Assembly (NCBI GenBank): GCA_022822785.1 | Contig: JAJEAL010000010.1 | Location: forward strand, 1-49,860 | Length of the DNA: 49,860 nucleotides | Origin: Candidatus Poribacteria bacterium | GTDB lineage: Bacteria; Poribacteria; WGA-4E; PCPOR2b | Direction of reading: 5' to 3' | Shown: one piece after another, positions 35,601 through 43,712 of the stretch | How the letters are laid out: every line of letters starts with the position of its first letter | Numbering within the stretch: the first letter of the stretch is position 1 | Program-made: the position numbers and the translations under genes | The notes under the pieces: generated by a model | Database searches by the model: none | What the model was told of the DNA's origin: nothing | Seen by the model: the letters and a program-made list of their open reading frames with translations, nothing else

Positions 35601-35738
35601 ATGTGCATCGCACTCTATGAGCCCTCGCTCGGCGGCATGACCCCCGTCGATCTCCCGATAACCGAACGCACCAATTATAAGGGTATGGTCCACGACGACT
35701 ATCACGAAACATTTGGTCACGCCCCACACGAAATTTGA
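35601..35738 (+). pseudogene. Coding-like fragment of an unknown protein (45 codons)
   Basis: ATG to TGA frame reading MCIALYEPSLGGMTPVDLPI, then ending DDYHETFGHAPHEI. Composition is that of real protein (balanced, with conserved-looking GGMTPVDLP and HDDYHETFGH) rather than repeat. A GGACGGAG stretch precedes the ATG but comes from the repeat cluster. It is probably the tail of a lost gene; a genuine 45-aa peptide gene is less likely. The family is not recognised. Confidence 0.35.
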
Positions 35739-35765
35739 GTTGATTCACGAGTGCTGACAAATGTA

Positions 35766-35977
35766 GCGCAAACTGTATGAGGTTTCAAAAAATAATTCGA
35801 TAATTCTATATTTTCCCCAAACCCGGTAGGTGCGGTTTCCAACCACACTTTCCCCAGACCCGGTAGGTGCGGTTTCCAACCGCACTTTCCCCAAACCCGG
35901 TAGGTGCGGTTTCCAACCGCACCGGGCATCGCTCGAAGATGACCCAATTAAAAAAATAATCTTCATTTAACTTGCGC
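35766..35977. mobile_element. Palindromic miniature element (three-hairpin form)
   Basis: It shares CTGACAAATGTAGCGCAAAC and TGTATGAGG...AATAATTCG at its left end with 13068-13130, and CGGGCATCGCTCG plus AATAATCTTCAT...TTGCGC at its right end. The inner hairpin unit is amplified to three copies with a 37-bp period starting at 35821, 35858 and 35895; the first has one mismatch in its stem (CCACAC). A reading frame through these repeats gives a repetitive peptide and is not a gene. Confidence 0.75.
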
Positions 35978-36034
35978 CCTCGGATCGCAATCTAACAGAT
36001 CGTGGTGCAAAAGACTATTTCTATCAAGTCTTCT

Positions 36035-36058
36035 GTAGGTCGATTTTCCAAAACCGAC
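36035..36058. repeat. GTAGG-led palindrome
   Basis: GTCGATTTTCCAAAACCGAC after GTAG, with the GTTTGGGTATCGAAATATGA tail shared with the copy at 14101. It sits in the leader of the next PhyH gene, as at 14101. Confidence 0.75.
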
Positions 36059-36146
36059 GTTTGGGTATCGAAATATGAATCTTGACCTACAATTGAACCA
36101 ATCAATATGCCAATGAAAAGATGAACAAATCCGGGAGGTAATACCG

Positions 36147-37349
36147 ATGCCAAAAGACGAGATTTTTCAAGAAACCGTTACCCGCGTTGAAAAGCCGTCA
36201 TCACACTACACGTTACTCCGCGCACCCAACGGCGATTTCCTCGGCGCGTCCGATGACGGATTGGGGACCTTCGACTATGTAGACGATAAGGCGATATGGG
36301 ATGCCGACGGAGAAACCTATCGCCATGTGGCAACCGGTCTCGTCGTTGAAACGGAATCCCCGTGCTCTAAAGATGGACGCTACCTCCGGCATGGGGCGAA
36401 ATGGCTCGCCAGTGACGGGACGCTCAGCGATGCCGCCGCGCTGTTCACCACCGGACACGGGCCCGCACACCTGCCATCAGAATACCTGAAATCGTTCAGG
36501 GAGAACGGATGGGTCTGTTTCCCGTCAATCATCGCCCCTGACATCATTGAGGAGTTGGAACGGGTCAGCTACACCGGACGATGGGAGGAAAGCGGCGAGT
36601 TTGATCGGAGCATGGCGCCGATGCTCCAGACCGCAGCCGTCGCAAAAATCGCGACGGAGCCGGTCTCCCTGTGGCTGATGCGCCAATATATGGGGGTCCA
36701 AGACATTCGGCTCGGACATTCGCCCGGCTTTGCGATACTCCCCAAAGACGACGGCAAACGGAACGTCCAAGGCTGGCATTCCGATTTCCCGTACCTCTGG
36801 GGCATCGCCGGTAGGATACCCGACCGGATACCTGTGCATCAGGTTGATGGATTGGTCCTCGGCGTCCAGCGCAACCTGTGCGTTTCCGAGTTTCGCAAGG
36901 AAAATGGGGCGACCTGTTTCAAACTCGGCTCACACGCAAGCGGCGAAGGACCACCAGCTGAGTGGGGCACCGGAAACGCAAACAAAACGCCGGGACATCG
37001 GGAAGCCAGAGGCTTGCCCTACACCGGCCCCGATGCCGATGTCGTTGAGGCACCACCGGGCAGCTATATCGTCTACGATTCTCGGACATGGCATCGTGCA
37101 GGCGTGAATCGCACCCCACATAAACGTGCCGCCATGCTACAAGCCGTGATCCCGATGTTCATGTTGCCGTTCAGGGACACTAGTCGCATCTACAAGCAAT
37201 TCATCAACGGCCCCTTTCCCGACGAACTGACCGAACTGGAGAAAAGGGAGCTCGAAGCACTCATGGTGAGCAGGATGCTCAGTCCCGACGGACCACTGGC
37301 GATCACCATCGACGACGAGCTCACCGAGCGAATTCGTCTCCCTGAATGA
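36147..37349 (+). CDS. PhyH-type dioxygenase with N-terminal beta-rich domain
   Basis: A 400-aa Fe(II)/2-oxoglutarate enzyme. Residues ~1-105 form an added domain (YTLLRAPNGDFLGASDDGLG, then YRHVATGLVVE and HGAKWLASDGTLSD) whose pattern of short strands and repeated 'G-x-L/Y-x-A-S-D-G' suggests a beta-trefoil or fascin-like binding fold; this is a guess. The PhyH part follows, from FRENGWVCFPSIIAPD, with H211-S-D213 (GWHSDFPYLW), KENGATCFKLGSH and distal His in SRTWHRAGVNRTPHKR. The iron site is complete. CGGGAGGTAA precedes the ATG. It lies alone between repeats. Confidence 0.9.
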   Translation: MPKDEIFQETVTRVEKPSSHYTLLRAPNGDFLGASDDGLGTFDYVDDKAIWDADGETYRHVATGLVVETESPCSKDGRYLRHGAKWLASDGTLSDAAALFTTGHGPAHLPSEYLKSFRENGWVCFPSIIAPDIIEELERVSYTGRWEESGEFDRSMAPMLQTAAVAKIATEPVSLWLMRQYMGVQDIRLGHSPGFAILPKDDGKRNVQGWHSDFPYLWGIAGRIPDRIPVHQVDGLVLGVQRNLCVSEFRKENGATCFKLGSHASGEGPPAEWGTGNANKTPGHREARGLPYTGPDADVVEAPPGSYIVYDSRTWHRAGVNRTPHKRAAMLQAVIPMFMLPFRDTSRIYKQFINGPFPDELTELEKRELEALMVSRMLSPDGPLAITIDDELTERIRLPE

Positions 37350-37448
37350 TGCTGCAGGACGAAGAATATCCTATTGTGTTAAATTATCTGAGCCCGGATT
37401 TTCACGATGGAAGGATAAACAGGATCAGAAAGGTGTCGTCCAAAGACT

Positions 37449-37559
37449 GAAGGCGTAAATATCGTCCACGGATTTCATAACGAATACGCGGGCAGCCCAG
37501 ACTTTGAGCGGAGAAGCGGGGTCAAGCTGCCAGAAGACATCGCGGAAGTGTTGCTTTGA
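37449..37559 (+). pseudogene. Coding-like 3' fragment
   Basis: A frame ending in TGA reads EGVNIVHGFHNEYAGSPDFE, then RRSGVKLPEDIAEVLL. It has a natural protein composition with no nearby start, so it is probably the C-terminal remnant of a lost gene. The rest of 37350-37708 contains repeat pieces (GGATAAACAGGAT, ATCCGCGGTTCAGACAATC) and the leader of the next gene. Confidence 0.3.
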
Positions 37560-37649
37560 ATCCTGATCTTATCGGGGCTCATACCCCAAAAGACGGATTG
37601 AAATCCGCGGTTCAGACAATCCAGAAATCGGCCTCGTGCGGAGAAATCA

Positions 37650-37679
37650 TTGCCGTGCGGCGATAAATAGTAGTATCAT
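37650..37679 (+). promoter_or_regulatory. Candidate promoter for the binding-protein gene
   Basis: TTGCCG (37650-37655) and TATCAT (37674-37679) with an 18-base spacer, ~30 bp before the start codon. A plausible sigma70-type site seen by eye only. Confidence 0.3.
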
Positions 37680-37708
37680 TAATATCTTCAACCGAAAGGA
37701 AAATTCCT

Positions 37709-38911
37709 ATGACGCTCAAACAAAATAGAGTAATGCCCAGCTATACTTCGATTTACGGAACTTTTATCCTGTTTTTCTTATTGGCCATTTCCCTGTTAGG
37801 GTGCGACCTAGTTCAACAGCTTGTTCCACCCGACACCCCTGACAGCGTAACTTCAGTCAACATCGGCTTCATCTACAGTCCACCCGATCCGGGCACAACT
37901 CGGAACGGCGCTGAGTTAGCGGTTGCCCTCGCAAACGAGGCAGGCGGCGTCAATGGATTACCGGTAGAACTGCTCATCATGGATGATCAAGGTGATCCGG
38001 CAATGGGGGTCCAACGCGCGAAGCAGCTCATTGATGCCGGTGCCCTAGCAATCGTGGGCCCGGACTACAGTGTAATCGCTGTGGAGGTCGGAGCAATTGC
38101 CCAACAACACGGCATACCGATGGTAACCACCTATCCGACCAATCCGAATGTGACACGAAACGGAAATTTCTCCTTCATGGGCGCTTTCATAGATCCGTAT
38201 CAGGCGGGTGTGATGGCGCATTTTGCGATACAGGAACTGGACACGACAACCGCCGCAGTCCTCACGGAGACAGGCAGCAGCTATTCAGAGGGTTTATCAA
38301 ACACTTTCATTGAACGATTTACTGCACTAGGCGGTACAATTGCAGCGCGTCAATTTTACGAGACAGGGACTCTCGACTTCACCGAGCAGTTGACCGCAAT
38401 CGCGGCAGTAGATCCACCCGTCAATGTTATCTTTCTGCCAGGCTTGGGTCCTGAGTTCCCGCTAGCAGTTAAAGGGGCAAAATCGACCGAGATCGGTATT
38501 ACCGCCACCTTCCTCGGTGGCGACGGTTGGGATCGACCCGACTTAGTTGAAATTGGCGGGACGGCGCTTGAACGGAGTTTCTTTGCAAACCACTTTGCGG
38601 CCAACAGACCACCAGATCAGTTAAGTGAAGAAGCACATCAATTCATTGACGCTTATACGGCACGATTTGGTATTGCCCCCGATGGTCCCGCGGCACTCGG
38701 CTACGATTCCACGGCTATTGTCATTGAAGCGATGCGCCGAGCCGCTGACTTGACCCCTGCGGCAATTCGCGACCAAATTGAGGCGACCCAGAACTATAGC
38801 GGGGCGACAATACTATCCCACTTTGATGACAATCGACATGCAATCAAAGGTTTGATCGTCAACACCGTTAAGGACGGCGAGATACAATTCCACCAAGCCC
38901 TGTTACCGTAA
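37709..38911 (+). CDS. ABC-type branched-chain amino acid-like substrate-binding lipoprotein
   Basis: A 400-aa Peripla_BP_6-family protein. It has a lipoprotein signal peptide with lipobox LLGC (Cys32) preceded by a hydrophobic run from ~17. The mature part begins with NIGFIYSPPDPGTTRNGAEL and AVALANEAGGVNGLPVELLI, then GALAIVGPDYSVIAVEVGAI, the LivK-type binding fold. A role as receptor for an amino acid, amide or urea-like solute is usual. No permease or ATPase gene is adjacent, so it is an orphan here, either serving a transporter elsewhere or acting as a sensor. AAAGGAA stands before the ATG. Confidence 0.92.
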   Translation: MTLKQNRVMPSYTSIYGTFILFFLLAISLLGCDLVQQLVPPDTPDSVTSVNIGFIYSPPDPGTTRNGAELAVALANEAGGVNGLPVELLIMDDQGDPAMGVQRAKQLIDAGALAIVGPDYSVIAVEVGAIAQQHGIPMVTTYPTNPNVTRNGNFSFMGAFIDPYQAGVMAHFAIQELDTTTAAVLTETGSSYSEGLSNTFIERFTALGGTIAARQFYETGTLDFTEQLTAIAAVDPPVNVIFLPGLGPEFPLAVKGAKSTEIGITATFLGGDGWDRPDLVEIGGTALERSFFANHFAANRPPDQLSEEAHQFIDAYTARFGIAPDGPAALGYDSTAIVIEAMRRAADLTPAAIRDQIEATQNYSGATILSHFDDNRHAIKGLIVNTVKDGEIQFHQALLP

Positions 38912-39273
38912 TGCGCTGAGCTTGGCAGTCTTATTCAGACTACATCTCAGCAATCGGTACCACCGACGACGAATCTTCTTAAATCCGCGATTCAGACAGG
39001 CGTTTACCAATTCAATTAACCAATGAAGTCCCCCTGACAAGGGGGATTTAGGGGGTTGTCTTGATTGTAGGAGCACCTTAACTTGTGTCAGATAAATACC
39101 GCCATGCTTTATATTTAGGCGGTTGCCTTGATTGTAGGGGCACCCTTTGTGTTTGCCCGCCGTTTGTCGATTTTGGATGATTGAGGCTACTGTTGTGTAT
39201 GACAGAAGCGGGTCAGGTTATCCTATTTTTTTAATCCGCGTCAATCCGCGATTCAGACAATCGGAGAAACAGA
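38912..39273. repeat. Intergenic region with CCCCCTGACAAGGGGG and AATCCGCG repeats
   Basis: No gene. A CCCCCTGACAAGGGGG hairpin is at 39030-39045. Two ATCCGCGATTCAGACA units lie at 38979-38996 and 39233-39261, the second directly before the ribosome binding site (GGAGA) of the next PhyH gene. Between them are GTAGGGGCACCCTTTGTG-like repeat pieces. Confidence 0.65.
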
Positions 39274-40062
39274 ATGAGTGCCACAAACACAGATAAAAAC
39301 TGGCAAACCGAAACGACGGTCACCGACCAACAAGTCGCGTTCTACAACGAGAACGGCTACCTCAAATTCGGCAGAATCTTCACCCAACCTGAATTGGACG
39401 CGCTGCGCGATTACGTCGACGACATGATCGCAGCGCTCCCCGAAGGCAAACGCCCGGAGCAGATGGACGTGCCCCACTTCGAGCACCCCTATCTCTTCAA
39501 ATACCTCACCGACCCGCGGGTGCTTGATGTAATCGAACGCTTCATCGGCTCCGATATCCTGCTCTGGTCAAGCCATTTCATCAGCAAGCGCACCAGCGAC
39601 GGGCTAGCCGTGCCGTGGCATCAGGACGGCGTCTACTGGGGCGATCGGTTACAACCGATGCACGTTATCACCATGTGGCTCGCCGTTGATGAATCTAACG
39701 TCGAAAACGGCTGTATGCGCGTAATCGCCGGCAGCCATAAACTCAGGGATCGGCGATACGAGTCGGTCGATCGGGAAAAGCACCTGTTCGGCAGCGAAGT
39801 CATCGCCGAAGATATGGATACGTCAAAGGTTGTCGATTTGGAGTTAGCGGTCGGTGAATGCCACTTCCACGATGCGTTCACCATCCACGGTTCCACCCCA
39901 AACACCTCACAGAAACGTCGATGCGGTTACACCATGCGCTATATGCCGGCAAATGTCCGCTGCCACGACCCCTCACTGAGGCCGAATCATCACATCTATC
40001 TCCTGCGCGGTCAGGATCGGACGGACGGCTTCAACACCTACACCCCGCTGCCAGATTTCTAA
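39274..40062 (+). CDS. PhyH-type Fe(II)/2-oxoglutarate dioxygenase
   Basis: A 262-aa, canonical member of the family. H116-Q-D118 (PWHQDGVYW) and distal H205 (AFTIHGSTPN) give the iron triad, and the 2-oxoglutarate Arg lies in KRRCGYTMRYMP. ENGCMRVIAGSHK is the family's conserved loop. The N-terminus (VAFYNENGYLKFGRIFTQPE) has no signal peptide, so the enzyme is cytoplasmic. Of the six in this window it is closest to the textbook family pattern. The ATG follows GGAGAAACAGA. Substrates for such bacterial PhyH enzymes are rarely predictable; none is suggested by neighbours. Confidence 0.94.
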   Translation: MSATNTDKNWQTETTVTDQQVAFYNENGYLKFGRIFTQPELDALRDYVDDMIAALPEGKRPEQMDVPHFEHPYLFKYLTDPRVLDVIERFIGSDILLWSSHFISKRTSDGLAVPWHQDGVYWGDRLQPMHVITMWLAVDESNVENGCMRVIAGSHKLRDRRYESVDREKHLFGSEVIAEDMDTSKVVDLELAVGECHFHDAFTIHGSTPNTSQKRRCGYTMRYMPANVRCHDPSLRPNHHIYLLRGQDRTDGFNTYTPLPDF

Positions 40063-40090
40063 CTCGGATATACCGAAAACACAAGTATCG

Positions 40091-40122
40091 GAAACCGAGT
40101 TTTTTCTTGAAAACTCGGTTTC
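40091..40122. repeat. Free-standing GAAACCGAG...CTCGGTTTC hairpin
   Basis: A 13-bp stem around TTCTTG, identical to the core of the 92-bp miniature elements but without their outer inverted ends. It is 29 bp past the PhyH stop and could serve as its terminator. The rest of 40123-40413 is low-complexity AT-rich sequence with TTGCGCCTTTGCTTCCTTGC-like debris and no gene. Confidence 0.75.
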
Positions 40123-40413
40123 TCTATCTTTATTAACGGTTTTCACCTCGAAGAAATAGTCGAAAACCTGTACTTCTTACACATTACCAACTTACGGGTT
40201 ACCTATCATGCAAAACGAAAAATAATTGAACGCAAAATCGTTAAAACGATAGGGCGTAGAGCAGGAAGAAAAATAACAAAAATTCTTATCTTTTTTTCCC
40301 TTGCGCCTTTGCTTCCTTGCGTCTTTGCGTTGATGTCTTCTTTCTTTATGTTTTGCACCTTCTTTTGCACAAGTCTACTTTTTTACGCATTACCAACTTA
40401 CAGGTTACAAACC

Positions 40414-40902
40414 ATGCTAAACAAAAAAATATATCCTCGGAACCAACTAATCGAAATTGTCCAGCAGTTAAAAGCAGACGGCAAAACCGTCGTAACCACC
40501 AACGGCTGTTTCGATGTGCTCCACGTCGGGCATCTCCGTTACCTGCAAGCCGCACAAGCACTCGGTGACCTCCTCGTTGTCGGCGTCAACAGCGACGACT
40601 CCGTCCGTGTCCTCAAGGGCGAAAACCGACCCCTCGTCCCCGAAGACGAACGCGCCGAAATGCTCGCCGGGCTTGCATGTGTCGATTACGTCACAGTTTT
40701 TCCAGAACTCGATCCGATCGACCTACTCTCCGCCCTCAAGCCGAACATCCACGTCAAAGGCGGCGACTACACCATCGAGCAAGTCATCGAACGGCACGTC
40801 GTCGAATCCAACGGCGGCAAAGTGATTGTCGGCTTAAACGTCCCCGGCAAATCAACCACCGACCTCATCGAAACTATCCAAGAAAGATATAATGAGGCGT
40901 AA
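40414..40902 (+). CDS. rfaE2: D-glycero-beta-D-manno-heptose 1-phosphate adenylyltransferase
   Basis: A 162-aa nucleotidyltransferase (HldE C-terminal domain as a stand-alone protein) that makes ADP-heptose for lipopolysaccharide inner core or related glycans. The family signature is clear: TTNGCFDVLHVGHLRYLQAA with HVGH at 37-40, VGVNSDDSVRVLKGENRPLV and VKGGDYTIEQVIERHVVESN. A heptose-based envelope glycan is therefore likely. The ATG at 40414 matches the family start; a longer frame upstream would add a nonsensical Cys/Phe-rich leader. Only a weak AGG precedes it. The kinase part (rfaE1) and other heptose genes are not in the window. Confidence 0.94.
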   Translation: MLNKKIYPRNQLIEIVQQLKADGKTVVTTNGCFDVLHVGHLRYLQAAQALGDLLVVGVNSDDSVRVLKGENRPLVPEDERAEMLAGLACVDYVTVFPELDPIDLLSALKPNIHVKGGDYTIEQVIERHVVESNGGKVIVGLNVPGKSTTDLIETIQERYNEA

Positions 40903-40974
40903 ACGCAGAAAGCAATATGTAAGGTTCATCCGTTCAATCCACCGACCCACCAATGAACCTATAAATCAAACTAG

Positions 40975-41062
40975 CCCCAGCGGGACGACATGTTTATAGC
41001 ACAAGGGATACTGTTTTTTATCCGCATAATCCCTTAATCCGCGTCAATCCGCGATTCAGACA
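40975..41062. repeat. CCCCAGCGGGACGACATG and AATCCGCG repeats upstream of pepA
   Basis: One CCCCAGCGGGACGACATGTT unit (40975-40995) and an AATCCGCGTCAATCCGCG unit continuing GATTCAGACAAC (41036-41062), placed ~55 bp before the pepA start, like the copies ahead of the PhyH gene at 39274 and of mod. Confidence 0.65.
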
Positions 41063-41116
41063 ACTTTACATCAATTCAATCAATCAATGAACCAACAACC
41101 GAAAGGAAATCATAGG

Positions 41117-42604
41117 ATGCAAATCAACGTCAAAGTTGGAGATTTCAAAACCGAACCCGCCGATGCCATTATACTCGGCATATTTGAAGACGAACCCCTT
41201 GTCAGCGTAGTGGGCGCCGCCGATGAAGCAACCGATGGCGCAATTAGTGCACTCATCGACACCGGCGACTTCAAAGGCGAGCACAAACAGACCGCGCTGC
41301 TCTACACCAGAGACGCAATTACCGCCTCACGAATCGCACTAGTCGGTCTAGGAAAAAACGAGGACCTCGATATAGAGAAGGTGCGTCAGGCAGCCGGCAA
41401 ATTAGTCCAAGAACTACGAGATATGGGGCTAAAAACCGTTGTTATTGCGTTGGCTCCTGAAACCCCACCAGAGATAGCCCAGGCAGCCGCCGAAGCTAGC
41501 CGACTCGCGCTCTACCAGTTCAACCAGCACAAGACAGAAGGACTCGACAAGGTCAAGGCGCTCGATGCCATCACCTTCCTCGTAACAGACGAAGCTACCA
41601 AGTCGTTGGTCGAAGAAGGCGTTGCGATCGGGGACGCGATTGCGAAAGGGACAAACCTCGCGCGCGACCTGAGCAACCAACCGCCGAACCACCTCACCCC
41701 AACGTTACTCGCTGACAAAGCGGTCGAAGTCGCAAATGAGGTCGGGTTGAAATGCGAAATCTTTGACCTCGCACAGCTTCAAGAGAAAGGGTTCCGCACA
41801 CTAATCGGCGTGTCTCAAGGAAGCGTCGAAGAACCACGATTCATCATCTTGGAGCATATCCCTGACGGTGAAGGGAGGGACACCGTCGCGTTTGTTGGGA
41901 AGGGCATCACCTTCGATAGCGGTGGGTTGTCGCTCAAGTCCGGCTCCGGTATGATGGACATGAAGCACGATATGTCCGGTGCAGCGGCAGTGCTCGGCGC
42001 GATGCACGTCGTTGGGGTGCTTAAACCCGACCTCCACGTCGTCGGGCTCATCGCAGCGAGCGAAAACATGCCGAGCGCAACCGCGCAGCGTCCCGGCGAT
42101 GTCGTCGAAACCTACGGCGGCAAGACGATTGAAATCCTCAATACAGACGCGGAAGGCCGATTGGTGTTGGCGGACGCATTAGGCTATGCCGCTCATTACA
42201 ATCCGAAGGCGGCGGTAGATCTCGCAACCCTCACCGGCGCCGTGGTCACCGCTTTGGGTAATCTTGCCTGTGGGATGATGGGAACGGATGACGCACTAAT
42301 GGACAAGATCAGAACCGCCGCCGACAAAACACATGAACGGGTGTGGGAACTCCCGTTGTGGGACGATTACGACGAGTTAATCAAGAGCGATATAGCTGAC
42401 GTGAAAAATATCGGTGACGGAACCGCGGGCACCATCGTCGGGGCAGCGGTCTTGAAGAAATTTGCCGAAGGTTATCCGTGGGTACATCTCGACATCGCCG
42501 GCACCGCATGGGATGTCAAAGGTTCATCCTACATCCCCAGCAAAGGCGGCACCGGCTACGGTGTGCGACTCTTGGTACAACTCGCACGCGACTGGACCTC
42601 CTAA
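41117..42604 (+). CDS. pepA: Leucyl aminopeptidase (M17)
   Basis: A 495-aa cytosolic aminopeptidase with two metal ions, normally a hexamer, that removes N-terminal residues from peptides. The signature NTDAEGR is at 342-348. The metal-binding and catalytic stretch FVGKGITFDSGGLSLKSG and MKHDMSGAAAVLGAMHV are present, followed by ATLTGAVVTALG and HLDIAGTAWDVKG. The N-terminal macro-like domain (INVKVGDFKTEPADAIILGI) is complete. The ATG at 41117 is preceded by GAAAGGAAATCATAGG; an upstream in-frame ATG at 41087 lies in repeat-type CAATGAACC sequence and was not chosen. In some bacteria PepA also binds DNA, which cannot be judged here. Confidence 0.96.
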   Translation: MQINVKVGDFKTEPADAIILGIFEDEPLVSVVGAADEATDGAISALIDTGDFKGEHKQTALLYTRDAITASRIALVGLGKNEDLDIEKVRQAAGKLVQELRDMGLKTVVIALAPETPPEIAQAAAEASRLALYQFNQHKTEGLDKVKALDAITFLVTDEATKSLVEEGVAIGDAIAKGTNLARDLSNQPPNHLTPTLLADKAVEVANEVGLKCEIFDLAQLQEKGFRTLIGVSQGSVEEPRFIILEHIPDGEGRDTVAFVGKGITFDSGGLSLKSGSGMMDMKHDMSGAAAVLGAMHVVGVLKPDLHVVGLIAASENMPSATAQRPGDVVETYGGKTIEILNTDAEGRLVLADALGYAAHYNPKAAVDLATLTGAVVTALGNLACGMMGTDDALMDKIRTAADKTHERVWELPLWDDYDELIKSDIADVKNIGDGTAGTIVGAAVLKKFAEGYPWVHLDIAGTAWDVKGSSYIPSKGGTGYGVRLLVQLARDWTS

Positions 42605-43135
42605 TCCCCTATCGACACCCATACGTCAAGGGGGCGCGTTGGAAACCCAACAATGACCTAAAGAATTATCAGCCCGTAGGTCCGGCATCTTGCCCGACCC
42701 TAACCTCTAGGGCGATTAATTCCTAGGGAACGCAGATCTGCGTTCTGTCTCTGCTTACTTATTACATATCATGCTTCATTAATCCCAGTCTGTAGGTCGA
42801 GATTCCCATCTCGACATAAGACTTTGCACTTGAAGTTAAAATCGACAGCCGGTTTGCACGGTATAGGGCAATCTCTAACCCATCTCCGAGCCAAAGGCCT
42901 CCATTTCAGGACAGTCTTAAGGACAAAGTTATTCAAAGTGTGTAAATAAGTCGGATAGCATGTCACTCCACAACCATACCCGTAACTTCGCAAACCCTTT
43001 GTAGGGAACGATTCCTATTCGGTTTTGACGATGAGATCCGCCGGTTTGAGGAATCTACAAATTATCCTGACTAGATTTCTCATACTCAATGGGTGTTTGG
43101 CACAGAATTTGATAAGTATTTACAGAAGTCGATTT
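42605..43135. other. Intergenic region with scattered palindromes
   Basis: No gene seen. It contains a perfect 18-bp palindrome, GAACGCAGATCTGCGTTC (42728-42745), a GTAGG-led palindrome with alternative stem, GTCGAGATTCCCATCTCGAC (42795-42814), and a GTAGGTCCGGCATCTTGCCC hairpin near 42675. The - strand frame at 42769-42993 has no recognisable features. Confidence 0.55.
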
Positions 43136-43242
43136 TACCGGGCGGCTTATGTAAAAAGAAAGTGCAGAGCACGAACAGAAACCGAGTTTTTTCTTGAAAA
43201 CTCGGCTTCTTTGCACTATTTCTTAACATGGGCGTACTGGGC
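43136..43242. mobile_element. 91-bp palindromic miniature element with 8-bp target duplication (copy 3)
   Basis: TACCGGGC (43136-43143) and TACTGGGC (43235-43242) flank 43144-43234, a 7/8 match. The ends are GGCTTATGTAAAAAGAAAG and ATTTCTTAACATGGGCG, and the core is GAAACCGAG...CTCGGCTTC with one stem change. No frame of its own. Confidence 0.8.
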
Positions 43243-43322
43243 TTGTCTCCTAAGTCAATTAACACAAAATCAAGGATTAAGACTGTCTATCAAAGGTTGC
43301 CTATAATAAAGGAGGGTTGATT

Positions 43323-43710
43323 ATGCTACTGCGCTTTGTCTGTATCACCTGCTTGTGCATACTAATCGTGGGCGATGTCTCTGGCAAGGTTGTCTTTTCG
43401 TCATCCCGTCCCCGACATGAAGGTTGATCCCATGTTTGATAGGAACCAAGGATTCCTGAAGAAGCAGATACGGATGCCCATCCGGTTTGCGAATCCAACA
43501 TTCGGGGCAGATGGAAAGTCTATCCTCTTTTCCGGGCATGGTGGCGGCAAGCGTTGGCATCTCTATCGCATGTATCTTGAGAATGAGCGGTTCATTCAGT
43601 TGACCTTTGGTGATTTCGTTGACACTGATCCACAAGAATGGAAGTCTCCCTTGTCGGTTTTACCGCGCAAAAAAGTGCCCTTGCTTTGGGGAGAGATTAA
43701 GGAGAAGTGA
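43323..43710 (+). pseudogene. Frameshifted secreted TolB/PD40-like beta-propeller protein
   Basis: A ribosome binding site (AAAGGAGG) and ATG start a signal peptide (MLLRFVCITCLCILIVGDVS) followed by GKVVFSSSRPRHEG and a stop at 43425. In another frame, from about 43375, coding sequence continues to 43710: RFANPTFGADGKSILFSGHG, HLYRMYLENERFIQLTFGDF, VDTDPQEW. These are typical PD40 blades ('P-x-F/W-x-A-D-G-K-x-I-x-F', 'L/I-Y-x-M', 'Q-L-T'). The two parts are joined by a frameshift between 43375 and 43427. The end (WGEIKEK, TGA) touches the start of the lipoprotein gene. Confidence 0.65.
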
Positions 43711-43712
43711 TT

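Noticed and set aside
35821-35932. CRISPR-like array of three direct repeats
   Set aside because: Units of 37 bp abut with no unique spacers, are themselves hairpins, and lie inside an element found elsewhere with one unit.
35717-35966. Two overlapping - strand frames with repetitive peptides (VGNRTYRVWGK type)
   Set aside because: They are translations of the triplicated hairpin repeat.
42769-42993. 74-aa - strand frame (LKTVLKWRPLARRWV) as a transposase remnant
   Set aside because: No catalytic motif or terminal repeat could be recognised; too little to support a call.
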